Source: Lutimaribacter_A marinistellae (GTDB lineage Bacteria; Pseudomonadota; Alphaproteobacteria; Rhodobacterales; Rhodobacteraceae). From it: DNA of 64,000 nt. The stretch covers positions 372,001 through 436,000 of the forward strand of contig NZ_JBHRXI010000001.1 of assembly GCF_042648365.1 (NCBI RefSeq). Direction: 5' to 3'. A model generated the notes under the pieces. That model did not search any database, was not told the origin of the DNA, and saw only the letters and a program-made list of their open reading frames with translations. Shown piece after piece: positions 9,045-18,510 of the stretch. The stretch's first letter is position 1. The number at the start of each line of letters is the position of its first letter. The translations under genes and the position numbers were made by a program.

Positions 9045-9070
9045 TCCGGGATATTTTCGGCAAGAGGAAG
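9045..9070 (+). repeat. dispersed intergenic motif, copy 1 (CCGGGATATTTTCGGCAAGA...)
   Basis: A sequence beginning CCGGGATATTT and ending GGCAAGAGGAAG, between the amtB terminator and the convergent aminotransferase gene. It recurs on the minus strand at 26191-26220 with about 23 of 25 positions identical. Here it is preceded by a GC-rich tract with self-complementary runs (GAGGCTCTGCCTCGCGCTC). The same arrangement (GC-rich run, then CCGGGATATTT) is seen at the other copy. Confidence 0.6.
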
Positions 9071-9081
9071 GAAGCGGCCGC

Positions 9082-10266
9082 TCAGATGCCCGCGTCGACG
9101 ATTGCCTTTGCGAGGATCGGAACGGTGGCCTGGTTCAGCCCGGCGATGTTCATCCGGCTGTCACCCACCATGTAGATGCCGAAATCGTCGCGCAGCCTGG
9201 CGACCTTTTCCGGCGAGGTACCGAGGCGCGAGAACATGCCCCGATGTTGTGCGAGGAAGGCAAACCGGTCCGAGCCGGTCAGTCGCCGCAACTCGTCGGC
9301 CAGCTGCTGGCGCAGGCCCAGCATCGACTGGCGCACCTCTTCCAGCTCGGCCGCCCAGTCGGCCCGCAATTCGGGGTCGTTCAGGATCGTCGCCACCACC
9401 CGCGCGCCGTGATCGGGCGGGAAGGAATAGTTCTGACGGTTCAGAAAGGCCAGCGTTCCCTGGTTCAGCTTGGTCTGCTCGGGCTTGTCGCTGATCGCCA
9501 TCAACAAGCCTGTCCGCTCGCGGTAGACACCGAAATTCTTGGAGCACGAGGCCGCGATCAGGCATTCCGATACCGAAGACGCCACAAGCCGCGTCGCCGC
9601 CGCATCCTCGTCCAGCCCGTCGCCGAATCCCTGGTAAGCGATGTCGATCATCGCGACCAGCTCGTTCTCGTTGATGAGGTTCACGACCTCCTGCCACTCG
9701 ACCATGTTGAGGTTGGCACCGGTCGGGTTGTGGCAGCAGCCATGCAGAAGCACCACGTCGCCGGGGTGCGCGTCCTTGAGATCAGCCATCATGCCGTCGA
9801 AATCGACACCGCCCGTCTCGCTGTCGAAATAGCGATAGGTTACGGTTTCCATACCGAGGTAATTCAGGATCGACAGGTGGTTCGGCCATGTCGGATCCGA
9901 GACGAACACCCGCGCCTTGGGATTGGCCATGCGGATCAGCTCGAAAGCCTGCCGGCAGGCGCCGGTTCCGCCGGGCGTGGCGACCGCGGCGATCCGGTCG
10001 CGGTCCACCGCACCGTCCAGCACCAGCCCGATCATCGCATCGGCAAAGGCCGGGTCACCCGCAAGCCCGGTATAGGACTTGGTCTGCTGTTCTTCCCAGA
10101 TGCGCTTTTCAGCGGCCTTTACCGCGCGCATCACCGGCGTAATGCCCTCGGCGTTCTTGTAGACCCCGACACCAAGGTCGATTTTCTGTTCGCGCGGATC
10201 GTCGCGATACATCTGCATCAGCGCGAGGATCTTGTCGGCGGGTTGTTCTTTCAGGTTCTCGAACAT
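9082..10266 (-). CDS. aromatic/aspartate aminotransferase (class I, PLP-dependent)
   Basis: A 394-residue aminotransferase of the aspartate/tyrosine aminotransferase Ib-like family, moving amino groups between dicarboxylic or aromatic amino acids and 2-oxoglutarate. Conserved blocks are LGVGVYKNAEG, the substrate-binding TPGGTGA, HGCCHNPTG with the PLP-contacting Asn, DIAYQGFG with the PLP-contacting Asp/Tyr, and SCSKNFGVYRERTG with the Schiff-base lysine. The ATG at 10266 shares one base with the stop of sseA (TGATG), so translation is probably coupled. A truncated paralogue lies at 37.4-37.9 kb. Substrate preference cannot be settled from sequence. Confidence 0.92.
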   Translation of the reverse strand: MFENLKEQPADKILALMQMYRDDPREQKIDLGVGVYKNAEGITPVMRAVKAAEKRIWEEQQTKSYTGLAGDPAFADAMIGLVLDGAVDRDRIAAVATPGGTGACRQAFELIRMANPKARVFVSDPTWPNHLSILNYLGMETVTYRYFDSETGGVDFDGMMADLKDAHPGDVVLLHGCCHNPTGANLNMVEWQEVVNLINENELVAMIDIAYQGFGDGLDEDAAATRLVASSVSECLIAASCSKNFGVYRERTGLLMAISDKPEQTKLNQGTLAFLNRQNYSFPPDHGARVVATILNDPELRADWAAELEEVRQSMLGLRQQLADELRRLTGSDRFAFLAQHRGMFSRLGTSPEKVARLRDDFGIYMVGDSRMNIAGLNQATVPILAKAIVDAGI

Positions 10267-11120
10267 CAGTTTTCTCCGGTGGCGACGGGCAGGGTGGGAA
10301 ACGCGCCCCATTCGGCCCAGGACCCGTCGTAAAGCGAGTGATCGGTCTTGCCCAAGCGCTCCAGCGCGAGGCTGAGGATGGCCGCCGTCACGCCCGAGCC
10401 GCAGGTGGTGATGACCGGCTTTGCCAAGTCGACGCCTGCGGCCTCGAAAACGGCGCGGGTCTCGTCGGGGGATTTCATCGTGCCGTCCGCGTTCAGCAGG
10501 CTGGCGAAATGCACGTTCCTCGACCCCGGTATATGCCCGGCGCGCAGCCCCTCGCGGGGCTCCGGCTCGCTGCCCGCAAAGCGTGCGGGAGAGCGTGCAT
10601 CGACGATCTCGGTATCGCCCAGCTTGGCCGCCGCCGAGACCTGGGTGACATCGCGGCGCAGATGGTTCTGGACCCGCACCGTCATGTGACGGTCGCGGAT
10701 CACCGGCGGCAGATCCTCGATCTCGCGCCCTTCGGCCTGCCATTTCGGCAAACCGCCATCCAGAACGGCGACATCCTCCTGGCCCATTAGCTTGAACAGC
10801 CACCAGACCCGTGCCGCCGACATCAGCCCGGCACCGTCATAGACCACCACCTGGTGGCCGTCGCCGACGCCCATCGCGCGCATCCGCGACATGAACTTCT
10901 CGACCGGCGGCGCCATGTGCGGCAGGTCCGAACGGTGGTCCGAGATCTCGTCGATATCGAAGAACCGCGCACCCGGGATATGGGCGGCATCATACTCGGC
11001 GCGGGCATCGCGGCCCTGCTGCGGCAGGTACCACGACCCGTCGAGGATCCGCAGATCGGGATCCTTGATATGGGCCGCCAGCCAGTCGGTGGATACGAGC
11101 GTTTTCGGATCGTCGGTCAT
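10266..11120 (-). CDS. sseA: 3-mercaptopyruvate sulfurtransferase
   Basis: A 284-residue protein of two tandem rhodanese domains. The N-terminal domain is inactive; the C-terminal domain carries the catalytic loop CGSGVTA typical of 3-mercaptopyruvate sulfurtransferase rather than thiosulfate sulfurtransferase. It transfers sulfur from 3-mercaptopyruvate to an acceptor thiol. The start MTDDPKTL follows GAGGAGAGG; a longer reading frame upstream lacks a site. The coupled aminotransferase downstream could supply 3-mercaptopyruvate by transaminating cysteine, a sensible but unproven pairing. Confidence 0.93.
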   Translation of the reverse strand: MTDDPKTLVSTDWLAAHIKDPDLRILDGSWYLPQQGRDARAEYDAAHIPGARFFDIDEISDHRSDLPHMAPPVEKFMSRMRAMGVGDGHQVVVYDGAGLMSAARVWWLFKLMGQEDVAVLDGGLPKWQAEGREIEDLPPVIRDRHMTVRVQNHLRRDVTQVSAAAKLGDTEIVDARSPARFAGSEPEPREGLRAGHIPGSRNVHFASLLNADGTMKSPDETRAVFEAAGVDLAKPVITTCGSGVTAAILSLALERLGKTDHSLYDGSWAEWGAFPTLPVATGEN

Positions 11121-11216
11121 CGCGGGCCTCTCCTCATCGTCGTCCTTTTGGGTATACCGCAGGCCAATCCGGTGCAAGCGAAACGCCGCCGGAAGACGCC
11201 AGCGCCGGGTGTATCC

Positions 11217-11693
11217 CTAGCGGGTTTCCTTCAGCAGGCGCTGTTTCTGGCGGCCCCAGTCGCGCTTGGCCTGGGTCTCGCGCTTGTCATGCGTCTTCTT
11301 GCCCTTGGCGATGCCCAGCTTGATCTTGGCGATGCCCTTGTGGTTGAAGTACAGCACCAGCGGCACCAGCGTCAGGCCCTTGCGCTGCGTCGCGTTCCAC
11401 AGGTCCGACATCTCCTTGCGCGACACCAGCAGCTTGCGCCGCCGACGTTCCTCATGCTTGAAGGTCTTGGCCTGCTCGTAGGGCGGGAAATAGCTGTTGA
11501 CCAGCCACAACTCGCCATTCTCGACGGCGGCATAGCTGTCGGCGATGTTCACGCCACCCCCGCGCAGCGACTTGACCTCGGAGCCTTCCAGAACGATGCC
11601 GCACTCTATATCGTCCTCGATCGCGTAATCGAAGCGTGCCCGCCGGTTCTCGGCGACAATCTTGTAATTGGGGTCGGTCTTCTGCTTGGCCAT
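11217..11693 (-). CDS. smpB: SsrA-binding protein
   Basis: A 158-residue SmpB, the tmRNA partner in trans-translation that rescues stalled ribosomes. The beta-barrel motifs ([42 protein letters not shown]) and the Lys/Arg-rich C-terminal tail ([17 protein letters not shown]) that inserts into the ribosome are present. Length is normal. No strong ribosome-binding site precedes the ATG. It stands alone between sseA and a LysR regulator on the same strand. Confidence 0.97.
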   Translation of the reverse strand: MAKQKTDPNYKIVAENRRARFDYAIEDDIECGIVLEGSEVKSLRGGGVNIADSYAAVENGELWLVNSYFPPYEQAKTFKHEERRRRKLLVSRKEMSDLWNATQRKGLTLVPLVLYFNHKGIAKIKLGIAKGKKTHDKRETQAKRDWGRQKQRLLKETR

Positions 11694-11734
11694 GGGGGCT
11701 TGACTTAGGCGCGCGCCGCCCCGCGCGCAAGCGC

Positions 11735-12631
11735 TCAGACCATTTCGCTCGACAGAAACTCGGCCAGCAGGTCGAAAACCACCCGGATGCGCCGCGCGGT
11801 GTGCAACTCGCGATGGGTAACCAGCCAGACCGGAAAGGAAATCGGCGCGCGCTCGGGCAGAACCCGTTCGATGCCACGGCTGGCGCGCGCGACATGGTCC
11901 GACATGAGCGAGATACCCAGCCCCGCCTCGACCAGCGCCCAGGCCGCGACGCCCGATTCCGACCCGACCGGGAAATTCTCGCGCTTCAGCGGCAGGCCAA
12001 CCTCGGCGAGAAACCCGATCATCCGGTCCACGTCCCCGAACGAGATGAAATCATGCCCAGAAAGATCCGCCTCGGTCCGCGGCCGCCCGCGGCGGTCGAG
12101 GTAGCTGGTCGCCGCGTAGAGCTGCGCACTTCCATCTTTCAGCATCCGCGCGATCAGCTCGGGCTGGGTAGGTCGCGCATGCCGGATGGCGATATCGGCC
12201 TCGCGCCGCTGCAGGTCGCGCAGGTCGTCTGCCGCAACGATATCCAGCATCAGCCGCGGTGCGACCTCGCGCAGCCGCAACAGGACCGGCGGAAGTACAT
12301 GGGTACACATGACTTCGGACGCCGTGATGCGGATCGTTCCGCCGATATCCTGCGACTGGCCCGCCGCGCTCAATGACAGATGCGTGGCCGCGTCGCGCAT
12401 CGCGCGCACATGGGTCAGCAGCTCCGCCCCGGCAGGCGTCAGGATCAGCCCCTTGCCGACACGTTCGAACAGGGTGACGCCCAGCTCCGCCTCCAGCGCG
12501 GCGACCTGCCTGCCAAGGGTCGGCTGCGTCACCCCCAACGCCCGCGCGCCCGCCGACAACGACCCCTCCTCGGCCGTCGCCAGGAACGCCCGCGCATGGT
12601 TCCAGTCAAAGCGGATGCCCTGCCAATTCAT
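11735..12631 (-). CDS. LysR-family transcriptional regulator
   Basis: A 298-residue LysR regulator with an N-terminal winged helix-turn-helix ([32 protein letters not shown]) and a periplasmic-binding-like effector domain. It is divergent from the methyltransferase gene at 12718, with 86 nt between, the usual arrangement for a LysR target. It is similar in layout and wording to the LysR at 44338 (shared [16 protein letters not shown] helix, LSLSAAG and [16 protein letters not shown] stretches), so the two are paralogues of one subgroup. The effector is unknown. Confidence 0.92.
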   Translation of the reverse strand: MNWQGIRFDWNHARAFLATAEEGSLSAGARALGVTQPTLGRQVAALEAELGVTLFERVGKGLILTPAGAELLTHVRAMRDAATHLSLSAAGQSQDIGGTIRITASEVMCTHVLPPVLLRLREVAPRLMLDIVAADDLRDLQRREADIAIRHARPTQPELIARMLKDGSAQLYAATSYLDRRGRPRTEADLSGHDFISFGDVDRMIGFLAEVGLPLKRENFPVGSESGVAAWALVEAGLGISLMSDHVARASRGIERVLPERAPISFPVWLVTHRELHTARRIRVVFDLLAEFLSSEMV

Positions 12632-12717
12632 GCAAAATCGTATATCACCCCTGCGGAAATCGACAATTCCACGAACACCCCCGCAGCGGTACTGTCTCTG
12701 TCAAAGGAGACACCGCC

Positions 12718-13350
12718 ATGAAACCCGACGCCGCCTTCTGGGACGGGATCGCCGACCGCTACGCCGCGCGCCCGATCGACGACCCGGATGCCTACCAATA
12801 CACGCTTGAGCGGACGCGCGCCTATCTCGGCGCGAACGACTCGGTGCTTGAACTGGGCTGCGGAACCGGATCGACCGCTTTGCTGTTGTCACCCCAAACC
12901 GGCCGATACGTGGCCAGCGACATATCGCACAGAATGATCGAAATCGGGCAGGAAAAGGCCCGCCAACAGGGAGAGTCCCATGTGGAGTTTACTACAGCGG
13001 ATCTACACGATGCGCAGTTTGCGGGCGCGCATTTTGACGCCGTCCTGGCACTGAACCTTCTGCACCTTGTCCGCGACCTGCCCGGCGCATTGGCGCGGAT
13101 ACACGACATGCTGGAATCCGGCGGCCTGTTTATCTCGAAAACGGTCTGCACGCCGGGTCCCGGCGCCCCGTTCAAGTACCGGCTGATGCGCCTGCTGATC
13201 CCGGTGATGCAGATGCTCGGCAAGGCACCCTACGTGAACATCCGTCCGGTGGCCGAGTTCGAGGAGATGTTGACGCAGGCCGGCTTCAAGATCGTGGAGT
13301 CCGGCGATCATCCGCCGCCCAGTCGCTACATCGTCGCCCGCCGGGTCTGA
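12718..13350 (+). CDS. class I SAM-dependent methyltransferase
   Basis: A 210-residue Rossmann-fold methyltransferase. Motif I is VLELGCGTGS (residues about 41-50), motif II ends in ASDIS, and motif IV is FDAVLALNLLHLV. The C-terminal part has a hydrophobic segment (LMRLLIPVMQMLGKAPYVNI), suggesting a membrane-near or hydrophobic substrate. It is preceded by AAAGGAGACACCGCC. The substrate is unknown; the divergent LysR at 11735 may regulate it. Related small methyltransferases act on quinones, phospholipids or lipophilic small molecules. Confidence 0.88.
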   Translation: MKPDAAFWDGIADRYAARPIDDPDAYQYTLERTRAYLGANDSVLELGCGTGSTALLLSPQTGRYVASDISHRMIEIGQEKARQQGESHVEFTTADLHDAQFAGAHFDAVLALNLLHLVRDLPGALARIHDMLESGGLFISKTVCTPGPGAPFKYRLMRLLIPVMQMLGKAPYVNIRPVAEFEEMLTQAGFKIVESGDHPPPSRYIVARRV

Positions 13351-13353
13351 GGA

Positions 13354-14172
13354 TCAGTCGCCCAGCTTGGCATGGATCTCGTCCAGATCGATTTCGCCGA
13401 TCGGCATCTTGTTGGCCGGGTTCTCGAAATCGTATTTGAACAGTTCGAAATCACGCTTGTAGATCTCGTAGACGAGATGCATCGACAGGTCGTCGAAGTA
13501 ATCCTCGACCGGATGCGCGCGCTTGGGTCCGTGACCCTCGGACTCGTTGAACCGGGGGATCTGCGCCAGGTCCACGGGCCGGGGCGTGTCGATGCTGTGC
13601 AGCACCTCTTGCATCCCCTCGTTGAATTTCTCGGTCCAGAAGATGTGATCGTACTGTCCGCCATTGACGATGAAGGTCGAGATATGGCCCGACATGGCCG
13701 ACCAGTGAATGTCCGGGTCCATCGGTCGCCGCCAGCGGATCGTGTCGCGGGCGAACAGCAGGAACCGGCGAAAGCTCTGGATCTGGTCGAACTCGCCCTT
13801 GCCGTCCTCGCCACCCACCTCAACGCCGTATTTGAACACCAGCGTCGGAACGAGGTTGCCGCGATACCGTTTGCCGTTGCGCTGGATCCCGCAGATCTTA
13901 TCAAAGAATGAACTCAGGATGCGGGTGTAGGGGTTGCGCACGCAGGTGAACGCAAAGGACCGATGCGCCTGCACGTTGCGCGTGATCGGACCCTGGCTCT
14001 CCTCCAGTGCCCATTTGTGCATGCCGCCTTTGGCATCGTGGATGTCGCCGTCAAAGAACTCGCCATGATCCGAGTAATACATGATCTGCCCGATGGTCGA
14101 GCAGGCGCATTTCGGCACCACGCGATAGACCATGCTCTCGCTTTGCGTCATCCAGGTTCCGGGAAACCCCAT
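13354..14172 (-). CDS. sulfotransferase family protein (carbohydrate-type)
   Basis: A 272-residue PAPS-dependent sulfotransferase. The 5'-phosphosulfate loop is VPKCACST near residue 20 and the 3'-phosphate motif is CVRNPYTRILSSFFDKI near residue 75. Both resemble the sulfotransferase family 2 (carbohydrate sulfotransferases). The start MGFPGTWM was chosen because GGAGG lies 8 nt ahead; a longer frame has no site. It is divergent from the glycosyltransferase at 14318, across a short AT-rich promoter region, suggesting that the pair builds and sulfates an extracellular glycan. Its stop is 3 nt from the stop of the convergent methyltransferase. Confidence 0.85.
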   Translation of the reverse strand: MGFPGTWMTQSESMVYRVVPKCACSTIGQIMYYSDHGEFFDGDIHDAKGGMHKWALEESQGPITRNVQAHRSFAFTCVRNPYTRILSSFFDKICGIQRNGKRYRGNLVPTLVFKYGVEVGGEDGKGEFDQIQSFRRFLLFARDTIRWRRPMDPDIHWSAMSGHISTFIVNGGQYDHIFWTEKFNEGMQEVLHSIDTPRPVDLAQIPRFNESEGHGPKRAHPVEDYFDDLSMHLVYEIYKRDFELFKYDFENPANKMPIGEIDLDEIHAKLGD

Positions 14173-14317
14173 CTGCCTTGCCTCCTTTTCCCCTTTCGCC
14201 TTACGTTGGACGACGGGCCTTTGGCCACAAAAGAGCAAAGAAACTCTGTTTATTCAATCGCTCTTCACCTTTAACAAAGTAAACAAAGAGCAGAAGCAAG
14301 GGCGCATCGTTTCGAAT

Positions 14318-15895
14318 ATGGCAAAGATTGCCTATATCCTGCTATGCCACAAGGATCCTGACGCCGTCGTTATGCAGGCCGAGCGGTTGACGGCGGCAGG
14401 CGACTACATGTCGATCCATTTCGACGCCAGTGCCGACCGGTCCGCATATGACCGGATCCGCGGGGCGCTGTCCGACAACCCGAACGTGACCTTTGCCCGC
14501 AAGCGCATCCGCTGCGGCTGGGGAGAGTGGTCGCTCGTGCAGGCCACGCTGTACGCGATCGAGGCCGCCGTCGACCAGTTTCCCCGCGCCACCCATTTCT
14601 ACATGCTTTCGGGCGACTGCATGGCGATCAAGACCGCCGAATACGCACATCGCTTTCTCGACGAGAACGATCGCGACTACATCGAAAGCCACGACTATTT
14701 CGAAAGCGACTGGATCAAGACCGGCTGGAAGGAAGAGCGGCTGATCTATCGCCACTGGTTCAACGAACGCACCCAGAAACGCCGGTTCTACGCGATGTTC
14801 CACACGCAAAAGAAACTTGGCCTGAAACGCGACATCCCGCATGACATCCAGGTCATGATCGGCAGCCAGTGGTGGTGCCTGCGCCGCCGCACGATTGAGG
14901 CGATCCTCGATTTCACCCGCGCCCGGCGCGACGTGATGCGCTTCTTCCGGATGACCTGGATCCCGGACGAGACGTTTTTCCAGACACTCGTGCGCCACCT
15001 CATCCCCGAGGACGAGATCGAAAGCCGCACGCTGACCTTCCTGATGTTTTCCGATTACGGGATGCCGGTCACCTTCTACAACGACCACTACGACCTGCTG
15101 CTCAGCCAGGATTTCCTCTTCGCCCGGAAAATCAGTCCCGAGGCCAAAGAGCTCAAGGCCCGCCTTGGCCGCCTCTACGCCGCCCATGACGTCGATTTCC
15201 AGATCTCGAACGAAGGCCGCAGCCTCTTCACCTTCCTCACCGGGCGCGGCCGGATCGGGCGCCGCTTTGCCATGCGGTTCTGGGAGACCGAAAGCACGCT
15301 GGGCCGCGAACGCGAACTGATGATCGTCGTCTGCAAGAAATGGCACGTCGCCAAGCGCTTCCTCGAACAGGTGCGCCACGTCCTGAACGTGCCCGCCATC
15401 GAATACCTGTTCAACGAAGAGGGCACCAACCTGCCCGACCTCGGCGGCATCCAGGCCACGCTGGAAAAACGCACCCGCCACCGCCGTGCCCTGATGCGAA
15501 TGCTGTTCGAGTATTACGAGACCGACCGGCTGATCATCTGCATGGACTCCTCGAACCTCGACCTGATGCACGATTTCTTCTCCGACAGGTCCGTGACCCG
15601 CCTGCTCGAGATCGAATGCCAGTTCACCGACGATTACCTGATCGGTCACGCGCACCGCGTGGGCCTTGCGGGCGAACGCACGCCCCGGCCCACGCTGGAA
15701 CGGTTGCTGCCCACCATCCGCAACGACCTCACCCACGAGGCCGACCTGATCCGCGACGCGGGCTTTCCCCGCTATCACCGCGTGCACGAGGCCGAACCGC
15801 CCGAGGTCAACGCACCGAAAGTCGCAGATTTCCTGTCGATCCCCGAGGACCAGGCCCTTGGCATCATGCAGGCCCCGCACCTTTTTGCAGACTGA
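14318..15895 (+). CDS. core-2/I-branching (GT14-like) glycosyltransferase with C-terminal DUF5928-like region
   Basis: A 525-residue cytosolic protein. The first about 290 residues match the Branch family (beta-1,6-N-acetylglucosaminyltransferase): AYILLCHKDP at the N-terminus, SIHFDASAD, WGEWSLVQATL, HFYMLSGDCMAI and GSQWWCLRR. The remaining about 230 residues form a second all-alpha/beta unit (GRERELMIVVCKKWHVAKRF onward) that corresponds to DUF5928, seen fused to this domain in Rhodobacteraceae. The second unit starts with a phrase resembling a P-loop kinase or sulfotransferase fold but without a clear Walker motif. The start MAKIAYIL was chosen by family similarity. It is divergent from the sulfotransferase gene. 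Confidence 0.85.
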   Translation: MAKIAYILLCHKDPDAVVMQAERLTAAGDYMSIHFDASADRSAYDRIRGALSDNPNVTFARKRIRCGWGEWSLVQATLYAIEAAVDQFPRATHFYMLSGDCMAIKTAEYAHRFLDENDRDYIESHDYFESDWIKTGWKEERLIYRHWFNERTQKRRFYAMFHTQKKLGLKRDIPHDIQVMIGSQWWCLRRRTIEAILDFTRARRDVMRFFRMTWIPDETFFQTLVRHLIPEDEIESRTLTFLMFSDYGMPVTFYNDHYDLLLSQDFLFARKISPEAKELKARLGRLYAAHDVDFQISNEGRSLFTFLTGRGRIGRRFAMRFWETESTLGRERELMIVVCKKWHVAKRFLEQVRHVLNVPAIEYLFNEEGTNLPDLGGIQATLEKRTRHRRALMRMLFEYYETDRLIICMDSSNLDLMHDFFSDRSVTRLLEIECQFTDDYLIGHAHRVGLAGERTPRPTLERLLPTIRNDLTHEADLIRDAGFPRYHRVHEAEPPEVNAPKVADFLSIPEDQALGIMQAPHLFAD

Positions 15896-15994
15896 TCAAC
15901 GTCGCGCGAGGAGCCATGCGAAACAGGCCAGCGCAGTCTTGCACCGGCCCGCTCATTCCTGATCCGTGTTGATGCAGACCCGTTCGACCGCCTC

Positions 15995-16636
15995 TTACGA
16001 CCGCCAGCTGTCCCGCCAACGGCGGAACCGGCCACGGCGTTCGTCGATGGCGTCGCCCGCGGCATAAAAGCCGTCCTCGACATTCTCCATCATCGGGTCG
16101 ATCCGGCGTTCGCGGAACCGCCGCCAACGCACCCAGATGCCCCAGACCAGCGCCGCGAAAAGCACCAGGAAAATGATGTTGAACCACGGGATGATCCGCG
16201 TCGCCGGGTCATCGACCGGCCACACCTTCACCGCGTTGGGAAAGATCGAAATGAACTCGTTGCGCCAGCCATAATGGCGCAGCGCCACCCAGCGCGGATT
16301 GTCTTCGGTCGATTTCAGGTCCGCCGCCTCGGCCTGCAGGTTCGAGGAGTTGATCTTGAAATAGGGTGGCCAGCTCCAGCCGGTATCCTCGTTGCGATAA
16401 ACCATGACGCGCCCGTTCGCCTTGCGTGTCTGGATGAAAAACACGTCGCGATTCGCGGTGGTGGCATCGCTGCCGACGTCATGCTGCGCCCAGAAGATCG
16501 AGTTCTCGCCCGGATCGATCCGCCGCTCGTAGGTGTCGGTGATCCGCACGATGTCATGCTGCGGCAGCGTGTAGTGCAGCACCGCGGCGATAAAGCCCCA
16601 GAACAGGATGATGAAGGCCCATTTCACATATCGCAT
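15995..16636 (-). CDS. DUF1523 family membrane protein
   Basis: A 213-residue protein of the DUF1523 family, function unknown. It has an N-terminal membrane helix (WAFIILFWGFIAAVLHYTL), an extracytoplasmic domain containing the family phrase DIVRITDTYERRI and WSWPPYFKI, and a second helix near residue 160 (IIPWFNIIFLVLFAALVWGIW) followed by an Arg-rich cytoplasmic tail. The ATG at 16636 has GAGGAG 7 nt upstream. The preceding small membrane protein gene ends 11 nt upstream, so both are likely one operon. The family is largely confined to Alphaproteobacteria. Confidence 0.85.
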   Translation of the reverse strand: MRYVKWAFIILFWGFIAAVLHYTLPQHDIVRITDTYERRIDPGENSIFWAQHDVGSDATTANRDVFFIQTRKANGRVMVYRNEDTGWSWPPYFKINSSNLQAEAADLKSTEDNPRWVALRHYGWRNEFISIFPNAVKVWPVDDPATRIIPWFNIIFLVLFAALVWGIWVRWRRFRERRIDPMMENVEDGFYAAGDAIDERRGRFRRWRDSWRS

Positions 16637-16647
16637 CGCGCGGCTCC

Positions 16648-16914
16648 TCACATGTAATTCGTCACGTAGATCAACAGGGCGATGAGGCCAAGGGGGACAA
16701 TATACACCCCAAGCAACAGTTTCTTGCGGATCGACTTGTCATAGCGCCTGAGCCCGCGCTCGACAAAGGCCTCCCGGTCGCCCGCAAGGCCCTTTTCTTC
16801 CCATTTCGCCTCCAGCTTGTCGCGGCGAATCCCGCGCGAGCGCCACGACAGGGAAAGGTAGACCACTGTCAGCACCACCAGAAGCGGCACGAGAAAGCGC
16901 AGCGCGACCAGCAT
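16648..16914 (-). CDS. small two-helix membrane protein, unknown function
   Basis: About 88 residues with two membrane helices (ALRFLVPLLVVLTVVYLSL and LLLGVYIVPLGLIALLIYV) separated by a charged loop. No family name is recognised. The start is uncertain: ATG 16914 gives a protein that begins directly with the first helix, while a TTG at 16965 would add 17 residues; neither has a strong ribosome-binding site. It sits 11 nt before the DUF1523 gene and is probably co-expressed with it. Confidence 0.7.
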   Translation of the reverse strand: MLVALRFLVPLLVVLTVVYLSLSWRSRGIRRDKLEAKWEEKGLAGDREAFVERGLRRYDKSIRKKLLLGVYIVPLGLIALLIYVTNYM

Positions 16915-17066
16915 CAGCGCCGCCCCGGAACGGGCGGCACCGGTGTCCACGACCGGGTTCGGCAAGGCTGGTCAGAGAGGTTCATCGAAATCGCCCCGTT
17001 TCCTCAGGCAATACGATGGATTCGCCGCCAAGACCAGCCGCACCGGGCCCAAGGTCCGGGTCGGGA

Positions 17067-18275
17067 TCAGCCGACCACGTTGAATTCCGGCCCATAGGGA
17101 TAGCCGGTGATGTTCTCGTTGCCGTCCTCGGTGATGATCAGGATGTCATGCTCACGATACCCACCCGCCCCGGGCTCGCCATCGGCAATGGTCAGCATCG
17201 GCTCCATCGAGATCACCATGCCCGGGCGCAGCACCGTGTCGATATCCTCGCGCAACTCCAGGCCCGCCTCGCGGCCATAGTAATGCGACAGCACGCCAAA
17301 CGAATGCCCATAGCCAAAGGTGCGATACTGCAGCAGGTCGCGTTCTTCGAGGAAGGCGTTGATCTGGTGGGTCACTTCGGCACAGCTCACGCCCGGCTTC
17401 AGCAGCGACATGCCGTATTCATGCGCGGCCACGTTCGCCTCCCAGATCTTCAGGCTGGCCGGGTCGACCTCTCCCACGAACATCGTCCGCTCCAGCGCGG
17501 TGTAATAGCCCGAGATCATCGGGAACGTGTTCAGCGACAGGATATCGCCGCGCCGCAGCTGCCGCGCCGTCACCGGATTATGCGCGCCATCGGTGTTCAG
17601 CCCCGACTGGAACCAGACCCAGGTGTCGCGATACTCGGCCTCGGGGAACCGCTTGGCGATCTCCAGCTCCATCGCGTCGCGCCCCGCCATCGCGATGTCG
17701 ATCTCGCGCGCGCCTTCCTTCACCGCGTCGCGGATCGCGTAACCACCCACATCCGCCACAGCTGCGCCCGCGCGGATCAGCGCGATCTCGGCCTCGGATT
17801 TCATCATCCGCTGGCGCATCGTCATCGGCGCGACATCCAGCATCGTCATCGGGTTCAGGAAGTCTTCCAGCTTGTCGCGCTGGACCAGCGTCAGGTGATC
17901 GCCCTCATGCCCGATCACCGCGCCCTCGCCCGTAACCGATTTCACCGCCCGCCAGAAATTGTCGCGCTGCCAGTCGGTATAGGTGATGTTGTCGCCATAG
18001 GACCGGCGCCAGGGCTGGCCGGCATCAATGCCCGCGCTGATGGTGACGCAGTCCTCCTCCGTCACGACCAACCCATAGGGCCGCCCGAACGCGCAATAAA
18101 GAAAGCCCGAGTAATAGGCGATGTTGTGCATCGAGGTGAAGACACAGGCCGAAACGCCCGCCTTCTCCATCGCGGTGCGCAATCCGCGCAGCCGCGCCTC
18201 GTACTCCGCACCGTCAAAAGGCAGGGCGGCCTTGTCGCCATTGTGGTAACGATAGAATTCAGGACGCGTGGTCAT
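17067..18275 (-). CDS. creatinase (creatine amidinohydrolase)
   Basis: A 402-residue protein matching Pseudomonas creatinase along its whole length. Creatinase hydrolyses creatine to sarcosine and urea. It has the pita-bread (M24) fold without the metal ligands of the peptidases. Diagnostic blocks are SMHNIAYYSGFLYCAFGRPY, GQPWRR, TDWQRDN, the catalytic histidine in FQSGLNTDGAHNPVT (near residue 230), LQYRTFGYGHSFG, SHYYGREAGLELRED and GGYREHDILI. AAGGAGG lies ahead of the ATG at 18275; an upstream extension was rejected. No sarcosine oxidase or urease gene is adjacent. The gene is divergent from the aldehyde dehydrogenase gene (235-nt gap). Confidence 0.93.
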   Translation of the reverse strand: MTTRPEFYRYHNGDKAALPFDGAEYEARLRGLRTAMEKAGVSACVFTSMHNIAYYSGFLYCAFGRPYGLVVTEEDCVTISAGIDAGQPWRRSYGDNITYTDWQRDNFWRAVKSVTGEGAVIGHEGDHLTLVQRDKLEDFLNPMTMLDVAPMTMRQRMMKSEAEIALIRAGAAVADVGGYAIRDAVKEGAREIDIAMAGRDAMELEIAKRFPEAEYRDTWVWFQSGLNTDGAHNPVTARQLRRGDILSLNTFPMISGYYTALERTMFVGEVDPASLKIWEANVAAHEYGMSLLKPGVSCAEVTHQINAFLEERDLLQYRTFGYGHSFGVLSHYYGREAGLELREDIDTVLRPGMVISMEPMLTIADGEPGAGGYREHDILIITEDGNENITGYPYGPEFNVVG

Positions 18276-18510
18276 GTGACCCTCCTTTTCAGAAAGGTCC
18301 CGGCGTACAGGACGGGAAAATCCGGGCGCCCGCACGCGGCAGGACGGCGACGCCATCGCCTTGCCCGCGCGCAAGATGCCGCCCGGCCCCGGCCTTGGCA
18401 AGCCCCATCGCACGAAACTGGCCCTTTCCCGGAACGCCACCCTGCACTAGCAATTGTACCTGAATGCGCACACCGGGCGCAGCCGCAATTCCAAAAGGTG
18501 GAGACCAGCC

